The position numbers and the translations under genes are program-made. This document shows, piece by piece, positions 14,201 through 23,590 of a stretch of DNA of 64,000 nt (position 1 is the stretch's first letter; each line of letters starts with the position of its first letter). The notes under the pieces were generated by a model. The model saw nothing but the letters and a program-made list of their open reading frames with translations. It did not search any database and had not been told where the DNA came from. The stretch is from Sipunculus nudus (Eukaryota; Annelida; Sipuncula; Golfingiida; Sipunculidae), in contig CM049318.1 in assembly GCA_026874595.1 (NCBI GenBank), positions 38,771,956 to 38,835,955 of the forward strand, given 5' to 3'.

Positions 14201-17089
14201 AATAATCAAGGATGCTATGGTGGGCTTCATATTCGCAAGGTTATTATTTTGCGATTTCAATTTTTAAAGTGTTTCGCGAGGGTTCGATTTCGCGGTCTTA
14301 CCATAGCAATAACTACACAGAACATGTCTTTTACTATATGAACTGTCTAATATGTTCACAAAAATCTTAATAATTGGAGGACCTAGAGTAAGTCAAACGA
14401 GTTCGATTTTTTATTCACTTTTTTAAGATAATTTCAAAGGTCTCATATGAATCATAATGTCAGTCTTTGACTCACATATAACATTATAAAGGTCGGTTGC
14501 CTGGCAACGTGAAACCTTACGTAATGTAAATGAAATGCAAATCAGGCTATAGTGTAAACGAAGGTTCACCTGTGTATTTGGAGTGTCTTATTTACGAAGG
14601 TTTTATTTTCGCGAAAATTTTCCTTACGCGAATGTTGCGAATATGAAACTCTCGCGAACATAAAGCCGACCACAATAAATGATTTCTATCCACGAATCTT
14701 GGACTGTTCACCAGGCCAAAACCAAGAATGAACTAGAATACGGGTAGTCGACAAGCGACTACGTGTATCCGCCAAAATCAGAGAAGGACGGGTGAAGTAA
14801 GGCATGGATTGAGTGGCAAGGGGATATAGAGTTACATGTGTTAAATATTAGAATGGATCTCTGCCACATAAACATGATTGTAGGTGGCGCCACCTGTTAT
14901 TTGAAACTATCCAAGATATATACACAAGCAAAATTTCATGTGGAAAAGTCAAACCACTGCAGAGATATGGGTAATTTTGTCCCACAGCAGACTAACAGAT
15001 GGACGCTGTGCAAAAATGGCTGCAGGTGGCGCCACCATTTTTGTGTATGTTATAAAGCTATCCAAGGGCTACATTTGTGTAAAAAAAATTTCCTGATTGG
15101 TTGAATGAGTCCGAAGATAAAAGCATGGATGTCTACAGCGTGAATGTGAATGTAGGTGGCACCACCTGTCATAAAATCAAGAAAGCTATGCGGGATGTAT
15201 AAGCATGCTGAAGTTCAGGTAATTTGGTCAAACCACTGCAGAGATATGAGTGATTTTAACCAAAGGCAGACAAACAGATGGACGCTGTGCAAAAATGGCT
15301 GCAGGTGGCGCAACCATTTTTGTGTATGTTATAAAGCTATCCAAGGGCTACATTTGTGTATATTTTTTTCCTGATTGGTCTAACGGTTCCCGAGATATGA
15401 GCTTGGATGTCTGCAGCGTTAACGTGAATGTTGGTGGCACCACCTGTCATAAAATCAAGAAAGCTATCTAGGATGTACACGCATGCCAAATTTTAGGTGA
15501 ATTAGTCAAACCACTGCAGGGATATGAGTGATTTTAACCCCAGGCAGATGAACAGATGGACACTGTGCAAACATGGTTGCAGGTGGCGCCACCTTTTGTT
15601 GTGTATGTTATAAAGCTATCCCAGGGCTACATTTGTGTAAACATTTTTTCCGGATCGGTCAAACGGTTCCCGAGATGTATGGGTTTATGTGTGGAGCGTT
15701 AACGTGAATGTAGGTGGCGCCACCTGTCATAAAATCGAGAAAGCTATCTAGGATGTATACGCATGCCGAATTTTAGGTGAATTAGTCAAACCACTGCAGA
15801 GATATGAGTGATTCTAACCCCAGGCAGATGAACAGATGGACACTGTGCAAGCATGGTTGCAAGTGGCGCCACCTTTTGTTGTGTATGTTATAAAGCTATC
15901 CCAGGGCTACATTTGTGTAAAAAAATTTTCCGGATCGGTCAAACGGTTCCCGAGATATATGGGTTTATGTGTGGAAACAGACGCACAAACGGACGCTGGG
16001 CAGAGACGAAAGGTCAGAGGTCAAGGTCACTTGGTTAGGCACCAGTTCACATGTGACCCGATAATTGTGTAAGTTTCGGAAAAATCTGTCCGTGAGTCTC
16101 AGAGGAGTTCTCCGGAAAAGAACGCGGCGGCGGCGGCGGAACCCGGTCAAAAACAAAGTATCCGCAAAACTTCGTTTTGGCGGATACAAATAATACCTGT
16201 CTACTACAAATCTTGAAAATCAGAGTACTACTCTGTTACAATATTAATATTCCATCAAGCACAAGGCACGTTATTTTAAAATGTTGAAATATCAACGACA
16301 TTTTCGGTCAGCTAATTCAAATAGCGTCATGGTAGTTACATATTGCTCTACAGCGCCATCTATCTTCTATTTATCAGATTAGACAGATATGGTTAATGCA
16401 AAAGTTTACTTTAATGATACAGGTAGCTAAATAACTAATTAACCAATAACAAGAAAATGTAAAAAAACAACGAAAGGTTTTAAACATGGCCAACCGATCA
16501 GGCTAATTACTAATTAAGTAGCAGTGTTATTAATGGTTTCTGCATTTGATGTTAAAAAAAGTGTTTATTTGAACCTTGAATAAAAGATACAGTTTAAACT
16601 CTTTGATGAAAAAGACCCAAATGTATATTTACTGAAGTGATTAAATAAATATGTTTTGCTCCGGTAGGAAAGCGCTCTGGTTGTGTCGCTTCTGCCGCCA
16701 AAATGCTGGTGTGGGCTGACGGGAAGAATGTAGCACGGAAGTAAAAAACGGGTGACGTCAAGTGCATTGACATAAAGATACCCGTGACCACGACAGTGCT
16801 GGCTCTGAAACTTTACGACCTGGAGGAAGGGAGGAGTTTTCTGATGCACATCAATAGTTTGATCAAGTCTTCTACCGAATGGAAGTGCAGTACTAAGGCA
16901 CAGTCGGGGAACACAAAGCCAGACTTCGACGACTCCACATGGAAAAACAGCGTGGTAATTGACAACAACAAAAAGAAAAATGGAAAATTCCCTTATGTAG
17001 AGGGTGTGCCGGTGAATACGCAGTGGGTCAGGGCTGTCAATTCAGGAAAAGCGACACAGATCTTCTGTCGTTTCAGGATCCCGAAATAA
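1901..17089 (+). CDS. 3' part of an unrecognised multi-exon gene, probably secreted or cell-surface protein
   Basis: Joined exons: 1901-2015, 2809-2958, 4771-4827, 5429-5679, 9335-9549, 10861-10964, 12958-12969 (micro-exon, uncertain) and 16797-17089. All junctions have AG/GT borders and the phases close exactly (1,1,1,0,2,1,1), giving 398 codons and a TAA stop. The start is not visible, so the 5' end lies left of 1901. Four N-glycosylation sequons (NYS, NTS, NMT, NGT) fit an extracellular protein. The exons at 9335 and 10861 read like beta-propeller blades (KTYVFLGTIQGVVLVY, SRFGSINVWRI). The last exon has a DFDDSTWKNSVV and WVRAV...FCRFRIPK pattern of the kind found in galactose-binding jelly-roll domains. 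I cannot name the family; domain readings are inference from pattern. Exons could be missing in the long introns at 5680-9334 and 12970-16796. Confidence 0.6.
2054..2100. repeat. (TA)n
   Basis: Dinucleotide tract 39 bases after a donor of the first gene. Confidence 0.9.
2107..2500. repeat. Dispersed repeat with internal tandem duplication
   Basis: GCAACGCGATAACACGAAAA..TTGTAGTAGCAGGTGCATCT (from 2224) recurs as GCGACGCGATATCTCGAAAA..TTGTAGTGGCAGGTGCATCT (from 2381). Its leading GGTTTTAAAATCAT phrase recurs at 9613. Confidence 0.6.
2809..2958 (+). CDS. Unrecognised gene, exon
   Basis: Acceptor CTTCATCCAG, donor CAAG|GTTAGT. Phase 1 on both sides. Encodes EINIQPAPEIYYKETYSD and so on, rich in Tyr and acidic residues, codon-biased unlike the flanking AT-rich DNA. 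Confidence 0.65.
3689..3905. repeat. Family C repeat, partial
   Basis: CAGTCGTCCCAGATCTCCTC at 3690 is identical to 226 onward; the inverse of the GGAGCTGGATGCACAATGCG phrase follows near 3815-3830. Confidence 0.65.
3920..4430. repeat. Family B repeat, about 510 bp (inverted relative to 34728)
   Basis: Shares with the reverse complement of 34728-35232 the phrases AGGTGATTGGGCCCCTTTAA, AAACGGTTTCAAGGCAATAT, GTGCTGTGGTTCCGCGCAGC and CCCAGCAAAACCATTC, in order. Confidence 0.8.
4771..4827 (+). CDS. Unrecognised gene, 57-nt exon
   Basis: Acceptor TTTATTTTAG, donor G|GTAAGC, phase 1 on both sides. Encodes VDLDMLKDTAVMAKLSTNL, an amphipathic helix-like segment. Confidence 0.55.
5175..5254. repeat. 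(TA)n, about 80 bp
   Basis: Long AT dinucleotide tract in an intron of the first gene. Confidence 0.95.
5429..5679 (+). CDS. Unrecognised gene, exon
   Basis: Acceptor ATACTTTCAG, donor CTT|GTGAGC. Enters in phase 1 and leaves in phase 0. Begins GQLMFDHLYPLKSMDS and is acidic (ELHPDLFNVDPRD). If the donor is not used the frame ends nine bases later at 5688, so a short 3' isoform is possible. Confidence 0.65.
5680..6847. other. Intron of the first gene, no recognised content
   Basis: No exon with matching phase and no repeat recognised; the G-poor sequence looks intronic. Confidence 0.4.
6848..8371. mobile_element. Non-autonomous TIR element, family A1 copy 1
   Basis: Left end: hairpin TGGCGCC-GCA-GGTGCCA (6848-6864) then TIR TATCCCCAGACA (6868-6879). 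Right end: TGTTTGGGGATA (8358-8369), the inverse with one mismatch, inside a hairpin starting GTATCCC at 8347. A CGG-rich run (8312-8327) lies just inside the right end. The interior has at least four TGACCTTGACCTTTGACC-type clusters. No coding frame. Lies in an intron of the first gene. Confidence 0.8.
7412..7430 (-). promoter_or_regulatory. Nuclear-receptor half-site cluster (DR0 + DR1)
   Basis: Three TGACCT half-sites in 19 bases: 7412-7417, 7418-7423 and 7425-7430. The last two form an exact DR1 (AGGTCAAAGGTCA on the minus strand), the consensus for RXR, HNF4 or PPAR-type receptors. An equal cluster is at 7701-7719 and a DR1 alone at 7563-7575. Function is unproven; they are part of the repeat. 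Confidence 0.5.
8378..8470. repeat. Dispersed repeat fragment
   Basis: Its reverse complement (AGGAGTCGCTAGCTTGATGG) aligns with 22800-22875 (AGGGGTCGCAAGTGTGATGG) over about 75 bases including the GATCCGAA and ATTCAGT phrases. Confidence 0.5.
8471..9334. other. Intron of the first gene, no recognised content
   Basis: Nothing beyond AT-rich intronic sequence. Confidence 0.4.
9335..9549 (+). CDS. Unrecognised gene, exon with propeller-like strand pattern
   Basis: Acceptor ATGTTCCAG, donor CTGAT|GTAAGC; phase 0 in, phase 2 out. Encodes GPGPLSVATATDQGKTYVFL followed by GTIQGVVLVYCYE, the small-Gly-hydrophobic alternation of a beta-propeller blade, then an acidic segment with sequons NMT and NGT. 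Confidence 0.65.
9646..10860. other. Intron of the first gene
   Basis: Holds a poly(G) run (9984-10001) and a more GC-rich part (10200-10460) with a short open frame I do not consider coding. Confidence 0.4.
10861..10964 (+). CDS. Unrecognised gene, exon with propeller-like strand pattern
   Basis: Acceptor TTTTTTTCTCAG, donor CCGG|GTAAGT. The single leading T completes the split codon from 9549. Encodes YVSAEVSGNRKHLLVSVGSR then FGSINVWRISGFSP, again blade-like. Confidence 0.65.
10965..12957. other. Intron of the first gene
   Basis: Contains ACGTATGCG-like phrases around 11180-11270 and 11710-11780 that recur in inverse order (likely a decayed repeat) and a family B fragment at 12242. No exon seen. 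Confidence 0.4.
12958..12969 (+). CDS. Candidate 12-nt micro-exon
   Basis: TTTACAG acceptor and GTAAGT donor bracket only 12 bases (TTGGGCCACCAA), adding Val-Gly-Pro-Pro. Because it is a multiple of three with phase 1 on both sides, including or skipping it leaves the frame intact, so the sequence alone cannot decide. Flanking splice signals are good. Confidence 0.3.
13515..13875 (+). repeat. About 30-bp minisatellite
   Basis: Eleven or so degenerate units of ATCCACTCATCCGACATTTT type, in the last long intron of the first gene. Confidence 0.8.
14216..14682. mobile_element. TTCGCGA-rich element with long imperfect inverted ends (family H)
   Basis: Left GGTGGGCTTCATATTCGCAA and right TTGCGAATATGAAACTCTCG..GCCGACCAC are broadly inverse; several TTTCGCGA motifs lie inside. 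Confidence 0.55.
14744..16187. mobile_element. Non-autonomous TIR element, family A2 copy 1
   Basis: Left: hairpin GTAGTCG-ACAAG-CGACTAC (14744-14762), then GTATCCGCCAAAA (14765-14777). Right: exact inverse TTTTGGCGGATAC (16175-16187), itself the arm of a 30-base hairpin from 16158. Between are about four tandem units with a 280-bp period (landmarks at 15146, 15426, 15706), several GGTGGCGCCACC palindromes and a CGG run at 16123-16139. Half-sites AGGTCA at 16011, 16018 and 16024. Confidence 0.87.
16011..16029 (+). promoter_or_regulatory. Half-site cluster DR1 + DR0
   Basis: AGGTCA at 16011, 16018 and 16024 with spacings of 1 and 0, about 770 bases before the last exon of the first gene. Confidence 0.45.
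16188..16796. other. Intron of the first gene
   Basis: AT-rich, nothing recognised. Confidence 0.4.
16797..17089 (+). CDS. Unrecognised gene, C-terminal exon (galactose-binding-like domain)
   Basis: Acceptor CCACGACAG, stop TAA at 17087-17089. About 96 codons with TEWKCSTK, PDFDDSTWKNSVV, VPVNTQWVRAV and TQIFCRFRIPK; paired Trp/Cys placement resembles jelly-roll carbohydrate-binding domains. This homology is by eye only. An ATG at 16784 is in frame, so this could also be read as a separate 101-residue ORF. Confidence 0.55.
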
Positions 17090-17135
17090 AAAATGAAAGT
17101 TTACAAGAGACTCACCAGCATTTCCTAACTCTACT

Positions 17136-17141
17136 AATAAA
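17136..17141 (+). terminator. Poly(A) signal AATAAA
   Basis: Canonical AATAAA 47 bases after the stop codon of the first gene; a second AATAAA lies at 17279-17284. Confidence 0.5.
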
Positions 17142-18599
17142 AGGTCAGATGACGTCACAACTCTATTAATATTCATTAGGATCAAAGACCTTGAACTTGC
17201 TCCAATGGAGTGAATGCCTTTGCTCGACCTGGTTGACTGTGCCACCATTACTGTTTAGGTAGCAATTACTAGGCCAAAAATAAAAGGTTTGGTTCTCATT
17301 CACTTTTTTTCAGAAATCAATGCGTTGTTTTTTTTTTTTTATTTTTTTTGTATGTTTCGATAAAAATGCCAGTTGATAAGGGAAAAGCATGATAATAACA
17401 GATGTATTTTGCTAAACATGTAAAAGCATTACTTAACAAAGGAAATTTTATCACAATTGTGTGATTTTATATTATTGAAAGAAATGTCCGTGCGACTGGA
17501 GCTCAAAATTAGTAAGCGATGGACACAGCGAAGTGTTTTCGATTCATGATTGCTGGGAAAGCAGATGAAAGTTACTTTAAAGTTACTTAGGCTGCATAAG
17601 ATCAGGAAAATCGAACTTGCTCTGACACTTCGTAAGGGACGACTTCATTTTCTTGTTGAAACTTTAATTGTTGACCATTTGTAAATCAAACCGCTTAATT
17701 ATCAGTGTTAAATGAATATAAAATGTAAATTCAAGCCAATTCAATGACGGATATTTAGGTACAGTTATAATTAGTTACATAGAGTAAAGAATAAATCTAA
17801 TCCTTCTGCGAGTCAGATAATGTGTCATATTGTCCGAGAGGAAACGAGGGTTGTTAAAATATTAAGTATTAAACACTGGAAAATATTTATCTTGATAGCC
17901 AGTATCAACAGACACTTCTACAGAAAATAATACTTTGATTATGTACGTTTAAACCTTTTATAATAAATAAAGGACTTTAACTTGATTTTACATTGATGTT
18001 TTAGGTTCCCTGTCGTTATTTCGTATATTTCTTGGGACGTGGTATACCTAAAAACAACACACTTGTTTTCTTTGCCTCACCTGCTCTTGTTATTATAAGC
18101 ACACACATGCATAAAACATTAATCAGGGGAAATTTTCGGATATTTGAAATTAAAATAAATAACAATGCGGCTCTAGTTTTGGCCAATTGAAACTTTTACC
18201 GGTGAAGTCATCAATAACCTTTCCCCGGCCGCCTAGGCCGATATAGTTTGTGTTTTTTTACACATCTATGCCTTTGATACTACCCCGGCCTAGGCGATTT
18301 ATGGGATATCACACGAGCTGACTGGAATCACCCGGGCTGATCTCTGATTGAAACGAAGTGACAGAACTGCTCACAACTATCTCACCACCATCCCTATTCG
18401 GACCTAGCCTTAAAGAAGTATTCTCTTGTTGCACAACTATCAGCTGTATCCATCACGTGCGTGTTTTTTTTCATCTTATTTAGTTCATATCCTCTAGTAA
18501 ATCGTATATCTCGAATATAAGTCATGACAGACCAACCCGAGTGCTATATTCATAGCCTGGTGTGGAAACAGGATAAGTGGCTTCGGTATAATACGTGGT
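17142..18599. other. Intergenic, mostly featureless
   Basis: Poly(T) near 17327-17350; two short GC-rich patches, CCGGCCGCCTAGGCCG (18225) and CCCCGGCCTAGGCG (18283), which are partly self-complementary. No gene seen. Confidence 0.4.
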
Positions 18600-19140
18600 G
18601 ATTTTCAAGGCTGACCCTAGGGAGCTGCCTGGAGTTAAATAATTTACCTAACATAGGTGAGGGTAGCATCACTGACGCGCACCACTGCATTGGGCCGACT
18701 TGATGTAAACAATACTTGTCTGAAAACTGGGATTAAACTACTCTTTTTGATAAATACATGTGAAATTTCAGATTTTAAAAGATAGGAAAAAAACTGGTAA
18801 AATATTTTGACAATATACATTGTGATCGGCCAATGATACCTACGAATTATGCAATCTAGACCTAATGTCTAGTTTGTATACAGGAAAAATTGAGAATTGT
18901 TGTGCCAAATATGAACAAAACAACACCAGTGGTTTTGAAATTAGGCTTTGAAAGGAGTGTAACAATAGGCTTTAATGGAGGGTTTTCCTGAACTTCTTGA
19001 AGAAACGAAGTCGCAGAATTAGGAGAACTTAGGAACATCTAACTGTATGTTGAATTTCGAACTCGTAGGTCCAAAACGTGTCCTTTTAACGGCCGGCCGG
19101 TCGGACAACTGACTATGGGCAGTCAATATAGGTCAGATGA
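18600..19140. repeat. Family D repeat, second locus
   Basis: Shares GAGCTGCCTGG, GATGTAAACAA, TTTCAGATTTTAAAAGAT, GAACGAAGTC and GACATC/GAACATCTAACTGTATG phrases with 61950-63476 in the same order. Confidence 0.55.
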
Positions 19141-19835
19141 TTTACAGACTCACAAAAAATGAGTTAAGAGATTTGGAGAGAAAAAAAAAATAACCAAAAT
19201 CCTAAGACCGAAACTATGCCATACAGCCAGGAATAAAGGTTGCAGGATGAAATATGACCATAATGAACAGAGTTTACACCCGGTTATCTGTTTTTTAACC
19301 TCTTGTCCAGATATGTATTATATTACCCAGCTTACATTCAGGCATGCCCTATTTGGCATGCTCTATCGGTGTTATTTCATCTGGGCGTAGGGAGATCACT
19401 TTAAATATATGCCTATTTTATACATGGAAAAATAGTCAATCATTTTTTTATATGGGGGGGGGGCACTTCCATTCTGGTGTGAGGTCCAAGGTTCAATGGT
19501 TATGGGTAAAATAAGATAAAATAGAATCTTTAGTATTAAAACCAACTTTATCTCAAATTCCTGAAAAATATAATACAGTTTTAAAAAATATTGAAGGCAA
19601 AAAGAGATGAACTGTGTTGACATTCCAGGTGATAAGGTGATAACTCAGCACCTCCTAGCACTTTGAATGCTGGAGGTTCCTTAGAAAACAGTAACCGGGT
19701 TAGGGGTGACAGTATAAGAAAAAAGAAGGTACAGTCATCTTGAGACAAACGTTATCTCTGGTAATATTCATTGTGTAGTTTTGATGCAATGCTAATTTAA
19801 CTGAAAGGGTTTTACAAGGTTCACACCATGTATAG

Positions 19836-20460
19836 CAAAACTAGGGACCCCTGGATCTCGACGCTCAGCTGAACTTATTTATAAGGTTATGTTTATGAGC
19901 TTTTTCAATATGTGAGTCCTGTGATCAAGTTCGAAGCCAGTCTGTCTACCCAAACTGGAGTTATAATCAATAAACTAATTTGTGAATGAATGGGCTGTGC
20001 GAACTTGATCTTTGACCTTGTGACCACAAAATCAAACAGAATCTTTCCCTTTTGGCAGGTGAGCCACATAGGACATATATCTGTGGAAGATGGAAGATTT
20101 GGAGAAAAAAAAGTTTTTTAAAATGCATCTACAATCTTTTTAAAGAAGTAGGTCATGTGACCTCAAAATCTTCTTACTTTAGTAGAGTTCTTACTTTAGT
20201 GATAGGCCATATATAAGTCAAGTTTGAAACCAATATTTCAATCCAACCTGGTGTTATCATCTGGAAACAAAGATGTAAACATGTGGCCCCTGTGATCTTT
20301 AACTTTGACCTTGTAACCCCAATATCAATAATATCTTCCTCTATTGGCAAATCAGCTATATCTGCAAGATGGAAGGTTTAGGATGAAACGTTTGACTGTA
20401 ATTGCATCCACAATATTTCTAAATAAGTGGGTCTCGTGGCCTTGACCTTTGAACACACAC
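19836..20460. repeat. Family E left end joined to A1-like interior
   Basis: AACTAGGGACC..GACGCTCAGCTGA near 19836-19875 is followed by half-site-rich sequence (CTTTGACCTTGTGACC near 20010, ACTTTGACCTTGTAACC near 20300, CTTGACCTTTGA near 20440) of the kind found in A1. No right end seen before the next element. Confidence 0.5.
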
Positions 20461-20470
20461 ACACACACAC
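20452..20470. repeat. (AC)n
   Basis: Short dinucleotide tract interrupting a half-site-rich repeat. Confidence 0.85.
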
Positions 20471-20747
20471 CATATATAATTTGCTAGCAACCTATTTTAA
20501 TTATTCACGGTTCCATAAGGCAAAAAAAAGTTATATTTCTCAGGCACCGCCCGCGTCAGTTTTAACCCCCTGCATCAAACATTTTTACTTAGATTTTCAT
20601 CTTTTAAGAGATTAAAATAATACAATTTTGATACGATTTCATTTGTTATGTAGTGCTTTTACCTGTTCAGCAAAAAAAAAACTCCTGTTATTTTCATGCA
20701 TTTCTCTGATCATATGACATTTTTATCGAAACATACAAAAAAAAGGT

Positions 20748-22335
20748 AAACAAGTGACCCATGGGTCATGATGCTCAGCTGAATGGGAAGAGATTCGTAA
20801 AAGGAAATTTTATCATCTGAATGGTAGTATATACCCATTCACCTGAAGCATCAAACAGATTAACCAACAGGCCAAGATTGTGTCTGTATTAATATATATC
20901 AAAAATAGAGAAAAAATGCGTAAACTTTAAAAAAATACAGGTGGCTCCACCAGTCTGCAGAAACTAATAAAAACACATGGTCAATATTCATGCAAAGAAT
21001 CATGGTGATCTCTGCATTAGTTGTTTAGATACTTCAGCTTTTGTATCAAATTTTCCATTATTCTAAGGGATACTTCGGGGTCTTATAGCTTGAAGGATAT
21101 GGGAAACAGAGACCTAATTTCAGGTTTCCACAGACACTTTTCATGGGCTTTCTGGCATTACAAGAATGAAGAATCTAGGTCCAGTTGTTACAATTTGTAC
21201 CCTGTTGACAGATACCAAAATCTTTAAAGGTCTCAAAAAATAGAGAAAAAAATTCGTAAAAATAGAGGTGGCGCACCCAGTCTGCAGAAACACCTCATGA
21301 TCAATATGTATGCCAAAAATAATGAACATCAGTGTTGTAGTTATTGAGAAACTGCAGTTTTTGTATCAAATTTTTCATTATTCTGGGGGATATTTTGGAG
21401 CCATACAGCTTAAAGGATATGGGTAACAGAGACCTTATTTCAGGTTTCCACGGAGACTTTTCATGGGTCTCCCTTTGTGTCAAGAATGAAGATTCTTGGT
21501 CCAGTTGTTATGATTTGTGAACTGTTAACAGATGTTCATATCTTTAAAGGTCTCAAAAATTGAGAAAAAAATTCGTAAAAACACCCGAACAAATACAGAT
21601 GGTGCCACTAGTCTGCAGAAACTGATGAAACACTCAATGACCAATATCTATGCAAACAATTATGGTGATCTCTGCATAAGTTGTTCAGATACTTCAGCTT
21701 TTGTATCAAACTTTCCATTATTCTGAGCTGTACTTTGGAATGCCATAGCGCAAAGGACATGGGTAACAGAGATCTAATTTCAGGTTTCCATGGAGACTTT
21801 TCATGGGTCTCCCTGTGTGTCAAGAATGAAGATTCTAGGTCCAGTTGTTACGATTTGTACCCTGTTGACAGGTAACTACATCCTTAAAGTTCTAAAAAAT
21901 AGAGGGGAAAAAATTGTAAACATTGGAAAAAATGCAGGTGGCGCCACCAGTCTGCAGGAACTGATGGAACACCTCTTGATCAATATGTATGCCACAAATC
22001 ATGACCATCAGTGTTGTAGTCATTGAGATGTTGCATTTTTTTTTATCAAATTTTCCGTTATTCTGGGGGGGGGGGGGGGGGTAATTGGGAGCCCCAGAGC
22101 TCAAAGGATATGGGTAACAGAGACCTTATTTCTGGTTTTCATGGAGACTTTTCATAGGTCTCTCACTGTGTAAAGAATGAAGATTCTCGGTCCAGTCTTT
22201 ACGATTTGTGCCCTGTTTACGGACGGACGGACCGACGGACAGACGGACGGACGGACAGACAGACGGACAGACGGACGATGGACAAAGGGTGATCGCTATA
22301 GCTCAGAGGACTTACAGTCAGCTGAGCTAAAAATA
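20748..22335. mobile_element. TIR element, family E (GCTCAGCTGA ends)
   Basis: Left: palindrome ACCCATGGGT then GCTCAGCTGA (20773-20782). Right: exact inverse TCAGCTGAGC (22318-22327), preceded by an (ACGG/ACAG)n tract at 22219-22276. Inside are four tandem modules of about 310 bases with the phrases GTCTGCAGAAAC, TTCCATTATTCTG and TTTTCATGGG, and GGTGGCGCCACC-like palindromes near 20941, 21266 and 21939. No coding frame. Confidence 0.75.
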
Positions 22336-22339
22336 AAAT

Positions 22340-23338
22340 ACCGCCCGCTCGCAGTGATTTCTTGAAAAATTGCCTGAGAACCATACATTTTTATTTTTTG
22401 GCCTAACAGTTTTGCTACTGGCCTATTATAGTTATCATAGTCTGTCTCAGAGTAGCGGGCCATAAGAACGTTGGATTACGGACTTTCATACATGTTGCCC
22501 ATTTTTTTAAATGGAGTACATGCATTTTGGTTAGAAAAATGATATATTCATGGGGCATACACAACTAATTTAAAATAACCTCTGTAATTTTATTTATATA
22601 TTTTTTTTTGCCAGACATGCTGCCTTAACAACTTGTTACAATCTTCACCAGCATGTGCTTCCTATAACGGCCGTCTGCAGGGTTCTGGCCCAACTGGCCA
22701 ACATCACAAACTTTGAAAACAAATTCAAAAATCTTACCTGTAAAAATATTGCATGTTTGTTTATAAGAATCATCCGAGATATAACAAAATACAATCTTTT
22801 TGCTGAAATAAAGGATCCGAACATTCAGTGTCGACTTTCGCCGACAGGGGTCGCAAGTGTGATGGAAAAGGTTTATTGACGTTCTTTTGCAGCACTGGAA
22901 CATATAACACTACCGAGAAGACTCGTCAAATAGATATCATACGCTTTGTGTTAATGCCTGCTCAACTCTGCAATCTTAAATTATCTTTTCGTGCATGTGA
23001 TGTAACTATGTGAAAACCTGTTTTATTTGGATAGATGTTCTAACGCTGATACAGTTAACATTTTACTTCTCCATAAACAATAAGACATATAGCAAGATAT
23101 GTACAAGAATGGAAAAACATCAATACTGTTCAGAATTTCATCCCAAGCCCCAAGAAAGTTATTGATTATAATAAAAAAGTTTTTTTTTATAGTCATGGGT
23201 GCTGCAACTATTATTTTATGATCACTTTGATGTACTTTTATGAATGTGGTCTAGTTAGATTAAACGTTAAAATTAAATTTATTATGACAGGCATGATTTT
23301 TTTACTTCAATTATCTTTGTTTAATTTTAATAAATATC
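22340..23338. other. Intergenic, repeat fragments
   Basis: A dispersed repeat fragment at 22800-22875; otherwise AT-rich. Overlapping open frames at 22655-22903 on both strands have no splice or composition support. Confidence 0.4.
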
Positions 23339-23590
23339 TTAATTGTCGTCTCCATCACCATCCGAATTTCCCACGGTTTCCACAGGAAAAGGGGGATAAG
23401 GTGGAATTTCAAGTGGCGGTGTCAAAACAATGTTTCTGCTTCTAAATTTAATCGCATCTCTCGGGGGACATCCACGAGGAACTTCCCTTGGGTATTTATA
23501 GAAATATTCCTTCTGTTTTTCCGAGACCTCTTCTATCGCCCTGCTGGACTTCCTGGTCGTAACATCCCCCTTGGTACACATAGTTCCCAT
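23339..23590 (-). CDS. Small ORF, unknown product, weak gene candidate
   Basis: An 83-residue frame from ATG to TAA on the minus strand, with non-repetitive, charged composition (SRAIEEVSEKQKEYFYKYP, then a proline-rich segment and an acidic GDGDD tail). A TTTCCTGTCAG acceptor-like sequence sits just upstream near 23661, but the frame open from that acceptor is a different one that stops at 23496, so either this is a short single-exon gene, or one frame is spurious. An AATAAA on the minus strand lies near 23277, about 60 bases downstream. I do not recognise the protein. Confidence 0.28.
   Translation of the reverse strand: MGTMCTKGDVTTRKSSRAIEEVSEKQKEYFYKYPREVPRGCPPRDAIKFRSRNIVLTPPLEIPPYPPFPVETVGNSDGDGDDN

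Noticed and set aside
15100-15130. Hammerhead ribozyme core (GAATGAGTCCGAAGA)
   Set aside because: Resembles part of the core, but the required CUGAUGA and GAAA elements with supporting stems are absent.
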